Shown here: positions 1 through 9,084 of the stretch, piece after piece
Numbering within the stretch: position 1 is the stretch's first letter
Layout: each line of letters opens with the position of its first letter
Assembly (NCBI GenBank): GCA_947494825.1
Contig: CANLWN010000003.1
Location: 1 to 64,000 of the forward strand
Length of the DNA: 64,000 nt
Origin: an uncultured Flavobacteriaceae bacterium
GTDB lineage: Bacteria > Bacteroidota > Bacteroidia > Flavobacteriales > Flavobacteriaceae
Direction of reading: 5' to 3'
Notes under the pieces: generated by a model
Database searches by the model: none
The model's input: the letters and a program-made list of their open reading frames with translations, nothing else
Told to the model about the DNA's origin: nothing
Program-made: the position numbers and the translations under genes

Positions 1-129
1 TAAGTACAACGAGAGAAGCTCTTACGACAGTAAGGGCTTTTTTTGTGGAACGGAGTGGAACAAAAAGGGACTTGTGTTCACTGCCGCCAACGGCGGTACC
101 CGCCTCGAGTACACCTTCGCAGTGCTTCG
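1..129. repeat. Direct repeat, copy 1 (left end may be cut by window)
   Basis: About 129 bp that recur at 237-365 with only about three substitutions. The repeat period is 236 bp. The unit starts with an intrinsic terminator and continues about 85 bp beyond it, so it is more than a shared terminator. It includes a short internal duplication of GTGGAAC separated by GGA at 45-61. No credible gene was found in it; the short open frames are not conserved as proteins in any way I can see. The first copy touches the window edge and may extend further left. Confidence 0.85.
18..44 (+). terminator. Intrinsic terminator in repeat copy 1
   Basis: Eight-base-pair stem (GCTCTTAC at 18-25 with GTAAGGGC at 30-37, one G-T pair), GACA tetraloop, then seven T residues at 38-44. 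It would end transcription of a plus-strand gene lying left of the window. Confidence 0.8.
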
Positions 130-152
130 GTGCACGCGATACAGATGAATGC

Positions 153-183
153 AAAAGTCAAAGCCCATGCTTTGACTTTTTTT
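153..183 (+). terminator. Intrinsic terminator between the repeat copies
   Basis: Perfect 12-bp stem (AAAAGTCAAAGC at 153-164, GCTTTGACTTTT at 169-180) with a CCAT loop, followed by more T. This hairpin is not part of the repeated unit. Confidence 0.8.
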
Positions 184-236
184 GTTTTGTGCGCTTATTA
201 ATTTTTTTTTATCGGTTTCGGTCAAGACTCAAACCT

Positions 237-365
237 TAAGTACAACGAGAGAAGCTCTTACGACAGTAAGGGCTTTTTTTGTGGAACGGAGTGGAACAAA
301 AAGGGACTTGTGTCCACTGCCGCCAAAGGCGGTACCCGCCTCGAGTACACCCTCGCAGTGCTTCG
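237..365. repeat. Direct repeat, copy 2
   Basis: Second copy of the 1-129 element, nearly identical. Homology ends at 365, before the unique leader of the gene starting at 425. It carries the same terminator hairpin. Confidence 0.85.
254..280 (+). terminator. Intrinsic terminator in repeat copy 2
   Basis: The same 8-bp stem, GACA loop and T7 run as at 18-44, shifted by 236 bp. With no gene between the three hairpins, they form a stacked terminator array that would insulate the following operon from upstream transcription. Confidence 0.75.
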
Positions 366-424
366 TAAATGTGGTTCGGACAAGAACATAGGATTTGTTA
401 TCTTAGAGGAACAAGGCAAGCACT

Positions 425-1009
425 ATGAAAACCGCCAACGTATACATATTACTTTTCGATGGATTCTCCGACTGGGAAATCGCCTATTTAACGCCCGAAT
501 TAAATAAAAGCGAAAAGTCTACGGTCAAATTTTTTACTGTGCATGCCCCGGAAGTCACCTCCATGGGTGGATTACGGGTGAGATCCGATCTATTGTTGGA
601 GCAGCTGGGAATCGAAGCGGTTTCAGCGCTTGTACTCCCGGGCGGAACGGCATGGGAAAAAAACGAAATTGTGGGAATTGATGCGTTGGTAGAACGGCTC
701 AATGCGGCCAACAAAACCATTGCTGCCATATGTGCGGCCACCACGTTCTTGGGGCAACGTGGCTATTTGGACCACATTGGTCATACCAGCAACGACCTCA
801 ACTATTTAAAGGCCGCGGCCCCCCATTACAAGGGAGAAAAAAAGTACAAAAATATCCCCGCCATCACCGATGGGAACATCATCACCGCCAATGGAACCGC
901 TCCCCAAGAATTGGCTCGGGAGCTTTTTATAAAACTCAATATCTATGATCAAAAAGAAGCCGAAAAGTGGTTTCAACTTTTCAAACACGGTATTTGGACG
1001 GAAGAATAG
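425..1009 (+). CDS. DJ-1/PfpI family protein
   Basis: 194-residue cytoplasmic protein of the class I glutamine amidotransferase-like DJ-1/PfpI superfamily. It has the flavodoxin-like start (residues 4-20, ending in DWE with Glu18), LPGG at 71-74 and the nucleophile elbow AAICAAT with Cys103. Members act as deglycases, proteases, chaperones or isonitrile hydratases, so the actual substrate cannot be read from the sequence. The length is normal for a single-domain member. The ATG at 425 is preceded by an AGAGGA-like stretch near 403-408. The secreted kelch gene starts one base after its stop, so the two are very likely co-transcribed. The family call is firm and the activity unknown. Confidence 0.9.
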   Translation: MKTANVYILLFDGFSDWEIAYLTPELNKSEKSTVKFFTVHAPEVTSMGGLRVRSDLLLEQLGIEAVSALVLPGGTAWEKNEIVGIDALVERLNAANKTIAAICAATTFLGQRGYLDHIGHTSNDLNYLKAAAPHYKGEKKYKNIPAITDGNIITANGTAPQELARELFIKLNIYDQKEAEKWFQLFKHGIWTEE

Positions 1010-1010
1010 C

Positions 1011-2054
1011 ATGCGTAGCTATGTCATTCTTGCCTTCTCTATGCTGTTCTTGGGTAGTGCCAGCCTTTGTCCCCAGGAGCCATCCAAAGTTTCTGTCGAT
1101 CCCCTTACTGTGAGGAATGCGCATTCCATGGTCTATCATGTGCAGGAGGCCAGCATTTATCTTTTCGCCGGGGCCGATGAACGCGAGGTGAAATCCGACC
1201 TATGGGTTTTGGAAGACGTTAATTGGCAAAAGGTGTCTGTAGAAAATGCACCGCAGCCACGGACCTTTGCCGCCATGGCCTATGACCCACAGGAAAACAG
1301 GATCCTCCTCTTCGGGGGTAGCAAAGTCCTATTCGGGAGGGAAGCTACCCCAAAAAATCTACATAATGACACCTGGCAGTTTAAGGATGGGAGTTGGCAA
1401 GAATTACCTACGGAAAATGCCCCAACGGTCAGGGCGGAAGCTTCCATGGTGTATGATGAAAACAGACAGCGCATGGTGCTTTTCGGGGGCTATACCATCC
1501 AGAACGGCAACTATATAAAACTTGGGGATACCTGGGAATTTTACGAGGATAATTGGCATTTGGCCTCGGAGAACGGACCCTCTGCAAGACATGGTGTGGT
1601 CATGGCCTATGACCCGGAGATCAAATCCGCGACCCTTTTTGGTGGCAGTACGGTAGACAAGCAGTATGGCCCGTCAAAGGGAGAGACCTGGATATGGAAG
1701 GGAGATAGTTGGGATAAACTGGCCGTTGAACAACCTCCGGGCATGTTCAACGCTTGCATGGCTTATGATACAGACCAAAAGCGATTGCTTCGCTTTGGGG
1801 GATGGAACGGAAAATCCAGGACGGATGAAACCTGGTCGTTTCAAAACAATACCTGGACACCCTTACAGACAGAAACCGGCCCCAGTCCCAGAAATCACAG
1901 CGGCATGGTCTACGATGAAAAAAACAAAAGAATGCTCCTCTTTGGCGGTCATGACGGAAAAAACGTCTTTGGTGATATGTGGGAGTTCAGCAATAATGCG
2001 TGGCAAAACATAACAACGACCAAGCCCCTAAAACGCGTAAAAAATGGGCATTGA
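1011..2054 (+). CDS. Secreted kelch-repeat protein
   Basis: I chose the ATG at 1011, giving 347 residues and a clean signal peptide (about residues 1-22, hydrophobic core ILAFSMLFLG). An upstream in-frame start inside the preceding gene would bury it. The body is built of about six kelch blades, seen as repeats of the form MxYD...LLFGG, with W-containing strands between them, so it should fold as a six-bladed beta-propeller. Kelch propellers bind ligands or carbohydrates; one bacterial type is a mutarotase, but nothing here points to catalysis. It lies one base after the DJ-1-like gene, suggesting translational coupling. Likely periplasmic or surface-exposed. Confidence 0.85.
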   Translation: MRSYVILAFSMLFLGSASLCPQEPSKVSVDPLTVRNAHSMVYHVQEASIYLFAGADEREVKSDLWVLEDVNWQKVSVENAPQPRTFAAMAYDPQENRILLFGGSKVLFGREATPKNLHNDTWQFKDGSWQELPTENAPTVRAEASMVYDENRQRMVLFGGYTIQNGNYIKLGDTWEFYEDNWHLASENGPSARHGVVMAYDPEIKSATLFGGSTVDKQYGPSKGETWIWKGDSWDKLAVEQPPGMFNACMAYDTDQKRLLRFGGWNGKSRTDETWSFQNNTWTPLQTETGPSPRNHSGMVYDEKNKRMLLFGGHDGKNVFGDMWEFSNNAWQNITTTKPLKRVKNGH

Positions 2055-2100
2055 GCGGCACCACAAAGCGGATTTCCATTAAAACACCCCTGGTAGCACC

Positions 2101-2907
2101 TTGAACAAAGCTTTAAAAATAATACTACATACGCTAATTATCGTCTTTTTGACGGTGGTTACGCAAATCGGTGGAATTATCTACCTGCTTTCAATTTTCC
2201 TCGTTAAAAAAAGCCCGGAAAGGAAAAGACTTAAGCAAATGGGAATCTTTACCAGTCTGTACTTGCTCGCTACCTTTTTGATCGTTCCGTATGTGGCACC
2301 TCTTTTTGGGCGGGAAAAAATAAGGGAAACCACTTTCGTCCAAGCCCATTCCTTCTTTTACAAACTCGCAAACAGAAATTATGTCCGGCCCCAGCTCAAC
2401 AAGGCCATCGGAAACATAGCAGCCGAATTTGGACAAAAGAACGGCCCGATCAGGTTGGTGTATCTGGATGCCAGTTTCCCCTTTTGGGACCGATTTCCGC
2501 TGCTGCCCCATTTGAGCCACAATGATGGAAAGAAAATAGACGTGACATTGATTTACGAAGATTCTGACGGACAACCAAGCAACAAAAAACCATCTGTTTC
2601 CGGATATGGCGTTTACGAAGGTCCAACCCCAAGGGAATATGATCAAAATGCGGTTTGCAAGCAAAAAGGGAACTGGCAATACGATTTTCCAAAATACCTG
2701 ACCTTGGGTACCATCAACAAAGATCTTGTTTTTTCAGAAAAGGGAACCCGTGAATTGGCGCTGTTGATTTTAAAACAAAGGGTGGTCGGAAAGATGTTCA
2801 TCGAGCCACATTTAAAAAAAAGATTGAAGTTAACAAGCCGAAAGGTGCGGTTTCATGGCTGTGGGGCTGTTAGACATGACGACCACATACATTTCCAACT
2901 GCGATAG
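2101..2907 (+). CDS. Membrane-anchored MepA-like (LAS-type) metallopeptidase
   Basis: 268 residues if the TTG at 2101 is used; no better ATG precedes the first membrane segment, so the start is uncertain. Two hydrophobic segments (about 7-34 and 48-68) anchor the protein. The C-terminal half carries His140-x6-Asp147 and, near the end, a DDHIHF motif with His262 and His264. That pattern is known for LAS peptidases such as penicillin-insensitive murein endopeptidase MepA (His113/Asp120 and a C-terminal HxH). The inference is a periplasmic zinc peptidase acting on peptidoglycan cross-links. Similarity outside the motifs is low, so it is probably an unclassified branch. It lies 46 bp after the kelch gene, possibly in the same operon. 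Confidence 0.65.
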   Translation: MNKALKIILHTLIIVFLTVVTQIGGIIYLLSIFLVKKSPERKRLKQMGIFTSLYLLATFLIVPYVAPLFGREKIRETTFVQAHSFFYKLANRNYVRPQLNKAIGNIAAEFGQKNGPIRLVYLDASFPFWDRFPLLPHLSHNDGKKIDVTLIYEDSDGQPSNKKPSVSGYGVYEGPTPREYDQNAVCKQKGNWQYDFPKYLTLGTINKDLVFSEKGTRELALLILKQRVVGKMFIEPHLKKRLKLTSRKVRFHGCGAVRHDDHIHFQLR

Positions 2908-3065
2908 GAGAAATCATCCTTCTCGATCCCCGCAACCACCTCAAGGTGTTGTGGTAGAGGCAGAGTGGGATATGCCAAATTAAAGCAACCATTGCCTCCT
3001 ATTTTGGCCCGAAATCCATTTAAAACGAGATGACAAAAAAAGTAGGATTAATCGGATAGATTTGT

Positions 3066-3073
3066 TATATTTG
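3066..3073 (+). promoter_or_regulatory. Candidate -7 element TATATTTG
   Basis: Exact match to the Bacteroidota -7 consensus TAnnTTTG, 53 bp before the GTG at 3127. No clear TTG lies at the -33 position. Confidence 0.35.
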
Positions 3074-3126
3074 AAAGACTGGAAATTTGAACAATCAGTC
3101 TATAATCCTCCCCAAAATTCAATATA

Positions 3127-3318
3127 GTGAAACTAAAATTACCCAAAAACAAGATCATGCTGACTCTTTTACTTTTATTAACTACTGCTATTGGTGGTTC
3201 CATTACCATCTTGAGTGTTTATGCCCTTACCAATGTACATGACGATGTGATTGCAAAAGAACATCCTGACAAGGGCGTTGAATCTGAAGAAACAACCAGT
3301 CAAGAAGCCCGCAGTTAA
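3127..3318 (+). CDS. Small single-pass membrane protein, unknown
   Basis: 63 residues from a GTG start: a lysine-rich N-terminus, one strong membrane segment (about 11-33), then a short acidic tail rich in Glu, Ser and Thr. I do not recognise a family. Support comes from the membrane topology, the candidate promoter 53 bp upstream and the lack of any competing frame. It stands alone between the peptidase gene and the copper operon. It may be a small envelope or stress protein, or a spurious frame. Confidence 0.45.
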   Translation: MKLKLPKNKIMLTLLLLLTTAIGGSITILSVYALTNVHDDVIAKEHPDKGVESEETTSQEARS

Positions 3319-3482
3319 TCGCGAAAGACCAGTTTGGAAGAAAATTGTTGATAGGATCATAGAAGGCCTACTCAGCTAGCTATGGCCATAAATTAATGTA
3401 TCGGGCCACTTCCGAGATCGAAACTCGGCCCTCCGCCCCCTTTAAACTTCTGTTAAACCATACAATAAATGGCCATTTTTTG

Positions 3483-3490
3483 TAGTTTTG
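3483..3490 (+). promoter_or_regulatory. Candidate -7 element TAGTTTTG of the copper operon
   Basis: Exact TAnnTTTG match ending seven bases before the ATG at 3498. If it is used, transcription would start at or next to that ATG, giving a leaderless or nearly leaderless message. No good -33 TTG is visible, as might be expected for an activated or extracytoplasmic-sigma promoter. Confidence 0.4.
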
Positions 3491-3497
3491 TATGCAA

Positions 3498-3920
3498 ATG
3501 AAAGCTATCCTTCATAAAATAGCAGCTTTTACCATGGCACTGATCGTGCTCTGTTCTACCATGTCGTTTGCTGTGGATATGCACTATTGCGGGGACCATT
3601 TGGTCGATTTTAGCTTTACGGACACCGTGGATACCTGCATGATGAAGGCCAATATGCCCAAACCTTCGGGTGAATGTGCCGCAATGGCTATGGAAATGGA
3701 CTGTTGTACAGACATTGAAGTCGTAATCGAAGGTCAGGACGACTTAAAGATTTCTTTGGACCAGCTTTCCCTAGATCAACAGCAATTTCTCGTTGCTTTT
3801 ACCTATACCTATCTGCAACACTTTGAGGGCTATGACGAAAATGTTGTTCCCTATACCGATTACAATCCCCCTCCTCTGATACGGGACGTGCAGATCCTAG
3901 ATCAGACCTTCCTCATTTGA
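3498..3920 (+). CDS. HYC_CC_PP family protein (copper operon leader)
   Basis: About 140 residues. An in-frame ATG also exists at 3492; I prefer 3498 because family members start with M-K-x-x-L-H-K and because of the spacing from the -7 element. A signal peptide (ending near SFA) is followed by the three motifs that name this Bacteroidota family: HYCG, a CC pair (MDCCTD), and a C-terminal PPP stretch before the last 16 residues. The region between is rich in Met and Cys (repeated MxMxM and CMM), typical of periplasmic Cu(I) or Ag(I) binding. It is the first gene of the copper efflux operon, 108 bp before the RND pump. The inferred role is a periplasmic copper chaperone or sensor; the function is not established. 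Confidence 0.85.
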   Translation: MKAILHKIAAFTMALIVLCSTMSFAVDMHYCGDHLVDFSFTDTVDTCMMKANMPKPSGECAAMAMEMDCCTDIEVVIEGQDDLKISLDQLSLDQQQFLVAFTYTYLQHFEGYDENVVPYTDYNPPPLIRDVQILDQTFLI

Positions 3921-4028
3921 TGTTAAACATTGGACACCTGAGCCCAACAGCCATCGCTGTTCTTGGGCCAAACCTGTTTTTGTACCGTTTTGGCCTAGCC
4001 AATTTCCAACTGTTTAACAATCATTCAT

Positions 4029-7000
4029 ATGCTCAACAAAGGCATTAAATTTCTTATCGAGAACAAACTGGTAGCCCTCCTGATGCTCCTCCTTTTTGTG
4101 GGCTGGGGTACCGTTAACGCACCCTTCAACTGGGATACGGGCTTCTTGCCCAGTAATCCTGTGGCGGTGGATGCCATCCCCGATATTGGCGAAAATCAAC
4201 AGATCGTTTTCACCCAATGGCCGGGGCGCTCTCCCCAGGATATCGAAGACCAGATCTCCTATCCCCTCACCTCCTCCCTACTGGGCATTCCAGGGGTACG
4301 GACCGTACGGAGTTCCTCCATGTTCGGCTTCTCCAGCATCTACATCATTTTTGAGGAAGGGGTAGAATTCTACTGGAGCCGCAGCCGAATCCTGGAAAAG
4401 TTGAACTCGTTACCCAGCGGTCTTTTGCCCGATGGCGTACAGCCCACCCTGGGGCCGGATGCCACCGGATTGGGACAGATTTTCTGGTACACCCTGGAAG
4501 GTAGGGACCAGGAAGGAAAGGTTACCGGAGGCTGGGACTTACAGGAACTGCGCAGCACACAGGACTACTACGTGAAGTACGCCCTGTCAGGAGCGAGCGG
4601 TGTTTCCGAGGTAGCTTCTATCGGGGGCTTTGTGCAGGAGTACCAAATAGATGTAGATCCCGAATTGATGAAGCAGTATAACATTGGCCTACATCAGGTG
4701 GTCAGGGCCGTTAAACAGAGTAATCGGGATATCGGGGCACAGACCTTGGAAATCAATCAGGCGGAATACCTGGTGCGGGGGCTGGGTTATGTAAAATCCC
4801 TGGAGGACATCAAAAATACCGTGGTTGCCTCGGAGGAATACACTTCTATCCGGGTGAAAGACATTGCCAAGGTTTCCCTGGGCCCTGCGGTGCGTCGTGG
4901 TATTCTGGACAAGGAAGGTGCCGAAGTCGTGGGAGGGGTCGTTGTTGCCCGGTATGGGGCCAATCCCTTGGAGGTTATCAACAACGTAAAGGACAAGATT
5001 GTGGAACTCAGTGCCGGACTGCCGTCCAAAACCCTGGCCGATGGCCGTACCTCCCAACTGACCGTAGTGCCCTTTTACGACCGAACAGAACTTATACAGG
5101 AAACTCTGGGAACGCTCAATGACGCCCTGACCTTTGAAATACTCATCACCGTCTTGGTCATTGTCCTTATGGTATTCAACCTTAGGGCGTCCGTGCTGAT
5201 CTCCGGCTTGCTCCCTGTTGCGGTATTGATGGTCTTTATCGCCATGAAACTCTTTGGGGTAGACGCCAACATCGTTGCGCTTTCCGGAATCGCAATCGCT
5301 ATCGGGACCATGGTGGACGTGGGGGTCATACTCTCCGAAAACATCATTCGGCATCTGGACGAGAACAAGGACAAACTTCCGATAAACACGGTGGTGTACA
5401 ATGCATCGGCGGAGGTATCCGGTGCCATCCTGACCGCAGTACTCACCACCATCATCAGTTTTATCCCGGTATTTACCATGATCGGGGCCGAAGGCAAACT
5501 CTTCCGCCCCCTGGCCTTTACCAAGACCTTTGCGCTCACCGCATCCATCATCGTGGCCCTATTCCTGATACCTCCCTTTGCGGCCTATCTTTTCCGGAAG
5601 AAAAAGGGTAAAAACATGGGAGGAACTGTGCTGAACGGTTTATTTATCATTCTCGGAATCCTGGGGATGGTGTATGGTTACTGGCTGGGATTGGTCCTTG
5701 TGGCCTTTGGTATCGTAGGCCTGCTTAAAAATTCGGTGGTGGCGTCGCAGTTACGCATAGACTTTGTACTGTCCGATAAACGGGCCAACCGGGTCAATAT
5801 GCTCGTTTCCGTAGTGACCATCGTACTGCTTTTGGCGACCTATTGGCGGCCCTTGGGCTTTGACCGGAGCATTCCTATCAACTTAATATTTGTAGGGGGG
5901 ATCTGTTTTATATTGTTGGCAGTTTTCACGCTCTTTAGAAAATACTATACACAGATCCTGCAATGGGCCCTGCAAAACAAATTGCTGTTCCTTTCCATTC
6001 CCACACTTTTGGTGGTCTTTGGTGTGATGATCATGCGGAATACGGGCAAGGAGTTCATGCCGGCCCTGAACGAGGGTTCCTTCCTGCTGATGCCCACTTC
6101 CCTGCCCCATGCCGGGGTAGCCGAAAACAAACGGGTGCTGCAGCAGTTGGACATGGCCGTGGCCAGCATTCCGGAAATTGAAACGGTAGTGGGCAAGGCC
6201 GGACGTACCGAATCGGCCCTGGATCCCGCCCCCCTATCCATGTACGAAAACCTGATCCAGTACAAATCGGAGTACATGCGGAACGAAGCGGGGAAACGCC
6301 AGCGCTTTCAGGTGGACGAAAATGGCCTTTTTGTACTGAAGGATGGCGGTCTGCTCCTAAATCCAAATGCCCAGGTGCCCAACAACATTTTGGAAAGTCA
6401 AAGGGAAAACATCTCCACGACCTTCCCGGTGTCCCGTGGGAAACTGATTCCGGACGCCAATGGCGAATACTTCCGTAACTGGCGGCCCGAAATCCAATCG
6501 CCCAACGATATCTGGAACGAAATCGTGCGCGTTACACGCTTGCCGGGGGTCACCTCCGCACCCAAATTACAGCCCATTGAGACGCGACTGGTGATGCTGC
6601 AAACAGGGATGCGGGCACCCATGGGTATCAAGGTAAAGGGTCAAGACCTGGCACAGATCGAAGCCTTTGGCCTTGCCCTTGAGGAAATCTTGAAGGAAGT
6701 GGACGGTGTAAAGGACGAAGCCGTATTTGCCGATAGGATCGTAGGCAAACCCTATCTCCTTATCGATATTGACCGAGAGGCCCTGGCCCGGTACGGTATC
6801 CTTATCGAAGATGTGCAACAAGTACTGGAAGTCGCCATTGGGGGTATGACCCTGACCCAGACTGTTGAGGGCCGGGAACGTTATGGGGTACGGGTGCGCT
6901 ACCCCAGGGAACTCCGGGAAAACCCGACCGACATCAAGAACATCTACGTGCCCGTGGCCAAAGGCAGTCCTGTTCCCTTAAGTGAACTCGTTAGCCTGCG

Positions 7001-7796
7001 CTATGAACAGGGACCGCAGGTCATTAAAAGTGAGGATACCTTTTTGGTGGGCTATGTGCTTTTTGATAAGCTAAGCGGTTATGCGGAAGTGGATGTGGTG
7101 GAAAATGCCCAAGCCTTGATCCAACAAAGAATAGATCAAGGGCAATTGGTAGTCCCAAAAGGTATTAACTATCAATTCACGGGAACCTATGAAAACCAGT
7201 TGCGGGCAGAAAAGACACTCACTATGGTAGTACCCTTGGCCCTATTGATCATCTTTCTGATCCTGTACTTCCAATTCCGTTCCGTGGCTACCTCCTTGAT
7301 GGTATTCTCGGGCATTGCGGTGGCTTTTGCGGGCGGTTTTCTGATGATTTGGTGCTATGGCCAGGATTGGTTCCTAAATTTTGGCTTCTTCGGGGAAAAC
7401 CTCCGGGAGCTGTTCCAGATGCATCCCATTAACCTAAGTGTGGCCGTATGGGTCGGTTTTATTGCCCTTTTTGGTATTGCTACCGATGATGGGGTGATCA
7501 TGGCCACCTACCTGCGCCAGACCTTTGACCGGAACAGGCCAAAAACCTTGGAAAGCATTCGCGCGTCGGTCGTAGAGGCCGGTGAAAAGCGCATCAGGCC
7601 CTGTTTGATGACCACGGCAACGACGCTCTTGGCCTTGTTGCCCGTACTGACCTCCACCGGACGGGGCAGTGATATTATGATACCCATGGCCATTCCCTCC
7701 TTTGGTGGCATGCTCATCGCCCTCATTACCTTATTGGTGGTGCCCGTGCTGTACAGTTGGAAAAACGAATGGCAACTTAAAAGTGAAAATCGATGA
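4029..7796 (+). CDS. CusA/CzcA-type heavy-metal RND efflux pump
   Basis: 1255-residue inner-membrane proton-driven pump of the heavy-metal RND family, which expels Cu(I)/Ag(I) or divalent cations with a TolC channel and a CusB adaptor, both encoded downstream. The TM4 proton-relay aspartate is present (GTMVDVGVILSEN, Asp430), as are the family motif DAIPDIGENQ near the N-terminus, the porter-domain repeats and a Met-containing MLQTGMRAPMG loop. Usual members have about 1040 residues. The excess is an inserted block at about 525-640 with about four extra hydrophobic segments, plus a longer periplasmic loop (about 740-830). The neighbours (P-type copper ATPase, metal-binding modules) favour monovalent copper or silver. 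The stop overlaps the TolC-like start by four bases. Confidence 0.95.
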   Translation: MLNKGIKFLIENKLVALLMLLLFVGWGTVNAPFNWDTGFLPSNPVAVDAIPDIGENQQIVFTQWPGRSPQDIEDQISYPLTSSLLGIPGVRTVRSSSMFGFSSIYIIFEEGVEFYWSRSRILEKLNSLPSGLLPDGVQPTLGPDATGLGQIFWYTLEGRDQEGKVTGGWDLQELRSTQDYYVKYALSGASGVSEVASIGGFVQEYQIDVDPELMKQYNIGLHQVVRAVKQSNRDIGAQTLEINQAEYLVRGLGYVKSLEDIKNTVVASEEYTSIRVKDIAKVSLGPAVRRGILDKEGAEVVGGVVVARYGANPLEVINNVKDKIVELSAGLPSKTLADGRTSQLTVVPFYDRTELIQETLGTLNDALTFEILITVLVIVLMVFNLRASVLISGLLPVAVLMVFIAMKLFGVDANIVALSGIAIAIGTMVDVGVILSENIIRHLDENKDKLPINTVVYNASAEVSGAILTAVLTTIISFIPVFTMIGAEGKLFRPLAFTKTFALTASIIVALFLIPPFAAYLFRKKKGKNMGGTVLNGLFIILGILGMVYGYWLGLVLVAFGIVGLLKNSVVASQLRIDFVLSDKRANRVNMLVSVVTIVLLLATYWRPLGFDRSIPINLIFVGGICFILLAVFTLFRKYYTQILQWALQNKLLFLSIPTLLVVFGVMIMRNTGKEFMPALNEGSFLLMPTSLPHAGVAENKRVLQQLDMAVASIPEIETVVGKAGRTESALDPAPLSMYENLIQYKSEYMRNEAGKRQRFQVDENGLFVLKDGGLLLNPNAQVPNNILESQRENISTTFPVSRGKLIPDANGEYFRNWRPEIQSPNDIWNEIVRVTRLPGVTSAPKLQPIETRLVMLQTGMRAPMGIKVKGQDLAQIEAFGLALEEILKEVDGVKDEAVFADRIVGKPYLLIDIDREALARYGILIEDVQQVLEVAIGGMTLTQTVEGRERYGVRVRYPRELRENPTDIKNIYVPVAKGSPVPLSELVSLRYEQGPQVIKSEDTFLVGYVLFDKLSGYAEVDVVENAQALIQQRIDQGQLVVPKGINYQFTGTYENQLRAEKTLTMVVPLALLIIFLILYFQFRSVATSLMVFSGIAVAFAGGFLMIWCYGQDWFLNFGFFGENLRELFQMHPINLSVAVWVGFIALFGIATDDGVIMATYLRQTFDRNRPKTLESIRASVVEAGEKRIRPCLMTTATTLLALLPVLTSTGRGSDIMIPMAIPSFGGMLIALITLLVVPVLYSWKNEWQLKSENR

Positions 7797-9013
7797 AGAA
7801 AATACTGAACATAGCAGTGGCGTTGTTGTTATGCAACGCTACCCAGGCCCAAAGCCTGGAAGCGTACCTACAGGAGGCGGAAGCCAATAATCCTGAGGTA
7901 CAGGCCTTTGAAATCCGGTACAACATCGCCAAGGAAAAAGTAAAGGAATCCCAAGCGCTGCCCAACACGGAAGTGAGCGCGGGACTGTTCGTAAGCGAAC
8001 CGGAAACACGTACCGGCGCACAAAAAGCTCGGTTCTCCGTGAAACAGATGCTGCCCTGGTTCGGGACCATTACGGCGAGGGAAAACTATGCGACTTCCCT
8101 GGCCGAGGTGGACTATCTGGACATTGCGATCACCAAACGGAAATTGCGGCTATCGGTGTCCCAATCGTACTACAGGCTCTATGCCATCAAGGAAATACAG
8201 GAGGCCCTGGAAGAAAACATCCAACTCCTAAAAACCTTTGAACAATTGGCTTTGACCTCGGTGGAAGTGGGCAACGCCTCGGCAGTGGATGTGCTCCGCC
8301 TACAGATCCGCCAGAACGAACTGCAAGAGCAGAAGGCTATTTTAGCGCAAGAACAGTTCGCGGAAAACCGTGCGTTCAACAACTTGCTGAACCGGGATGA
8401 AGCCCTGACCATCACAGTAGCGGATAGTTTGTTGATTACCGAAGATTTCCCACAGGCAAGCACAACGCTTGGGCTGCACCCCGAACTGGAAAAGTACGAC
8501 CGCCTGTACGAATCCGTAGTGCAATCCGAAATCCTGAACCAAAAGGAGGCCAATCCAAACCTTGGTTTTGGGCTAGACTATATTCCGGTGGCGGACAGGG
8601 CCGGACTCAATTTCAGCGATAACGGCAAGGATATTTTCATGCCAGCGGTTTCCCTCTCCATCCCCATTTTTAATACCAAGTACAAATCCCGATCCATACA
8701 GCACAAAATGCAGCAGGAAGAAATAAACGCCCAAAGGGAACATCGCAGAAACCTTTTGGAAACCGTGCTTCACAATGCTATTGCGGGTCGCGAGGCGGCA
8801 AGGATAAGGCACCGTACGCAGTCGGTCAACCTAAAACAGGCCAGGGATGCCGAGGAAATCCTGGTCAAGAATTATGAGACTGGCACCATCGATTTTAATG
8901 AGGTGTTGGACATTCAGGAGCTACAGCTAAAGTTTCAGATGAACCAAATAGAGGCCGTTAAAAACTTTTACGGACAAACAGCGGCCATTAACTATCTCAC
9001 GGATCAATACTGA
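7793..9013 (+). CDS. TolC-family outer-membrane efflux channel
   Basis: 406 residues, with a signal peptide (about 1-19, ending TQAQS) and the two long helical-hairpin repeats typical of outer-membrane efflux proteins (CusC/TolC type), including the recurring pattern GxxxxxxVLxxQ/IxxNEL (VGNASAVDVLRLQ near 160-172, TGTIDFNEVLDIQELQ near 365-380). It forms the outer-membrane exit duct for the CusA-like pump. The start codon overlaps the stop of the pump gene in ATGA, indicating translational coupling. The length is slightly short for the family but complete. Confidence 0.93.
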   Translation: MKKILNIAVALLLCNATQAQSLEAYLQEAEANNPEVQAFEIRYNIAKEKVKESQALPNTEVSAGLFVSEPETRTGAQKARFSVKQMLPWFGTITARENYATSLAEVDYLDIAITKRKLRLSVSQSYYRLYAIKEIQEALEENIQLLKTFEQLALTSVEVGNASAVDVLRLQIRQNELQEQKAILAQEQFAENRAFNNLLNRDEALTITVADSLLITEDFPQASTTLGLHPELEKYDRLYESVVQSEILNQKEANPNLGFGLDYIPVADRAGLNFSDNGKDIFMPAVSLSIPIFNTKYKSRSIQHKMQQEEINAQREHRRNLLETVLHNAIAGREAARIRHRTQSVNLKQARDAEEILVKNYETGTIDFNEVLDIQELQLKFQMNQIEAVKNFYGQTAAINYLTDQY

Positions 9014-9084
9014 AATGAATTCAGTACAGATAAAAACGGAATACAATTATTTTAAACCCTATAATTCAATTAAATTCAATACCT

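Noticed and set aside
1-424. tRNA or other RNA genes in the repeated region
   Set aside because: No cloverleaf, T-loop GGTTCGA or anticodon stem could be traced; the short hairpins are terminators.
3361-3480. Hairpin CCGAG...CTCGG near 3410-3432 as a terminator
   Set aside because: Short stem with no T tract and a mostly unpaired surround.
4014-4217. Minus-strand and other-frame open frames across the CusA-like and ATPase genes
   Set aside because: Shadows of the strong coding frame; none has a family match or operon fit.
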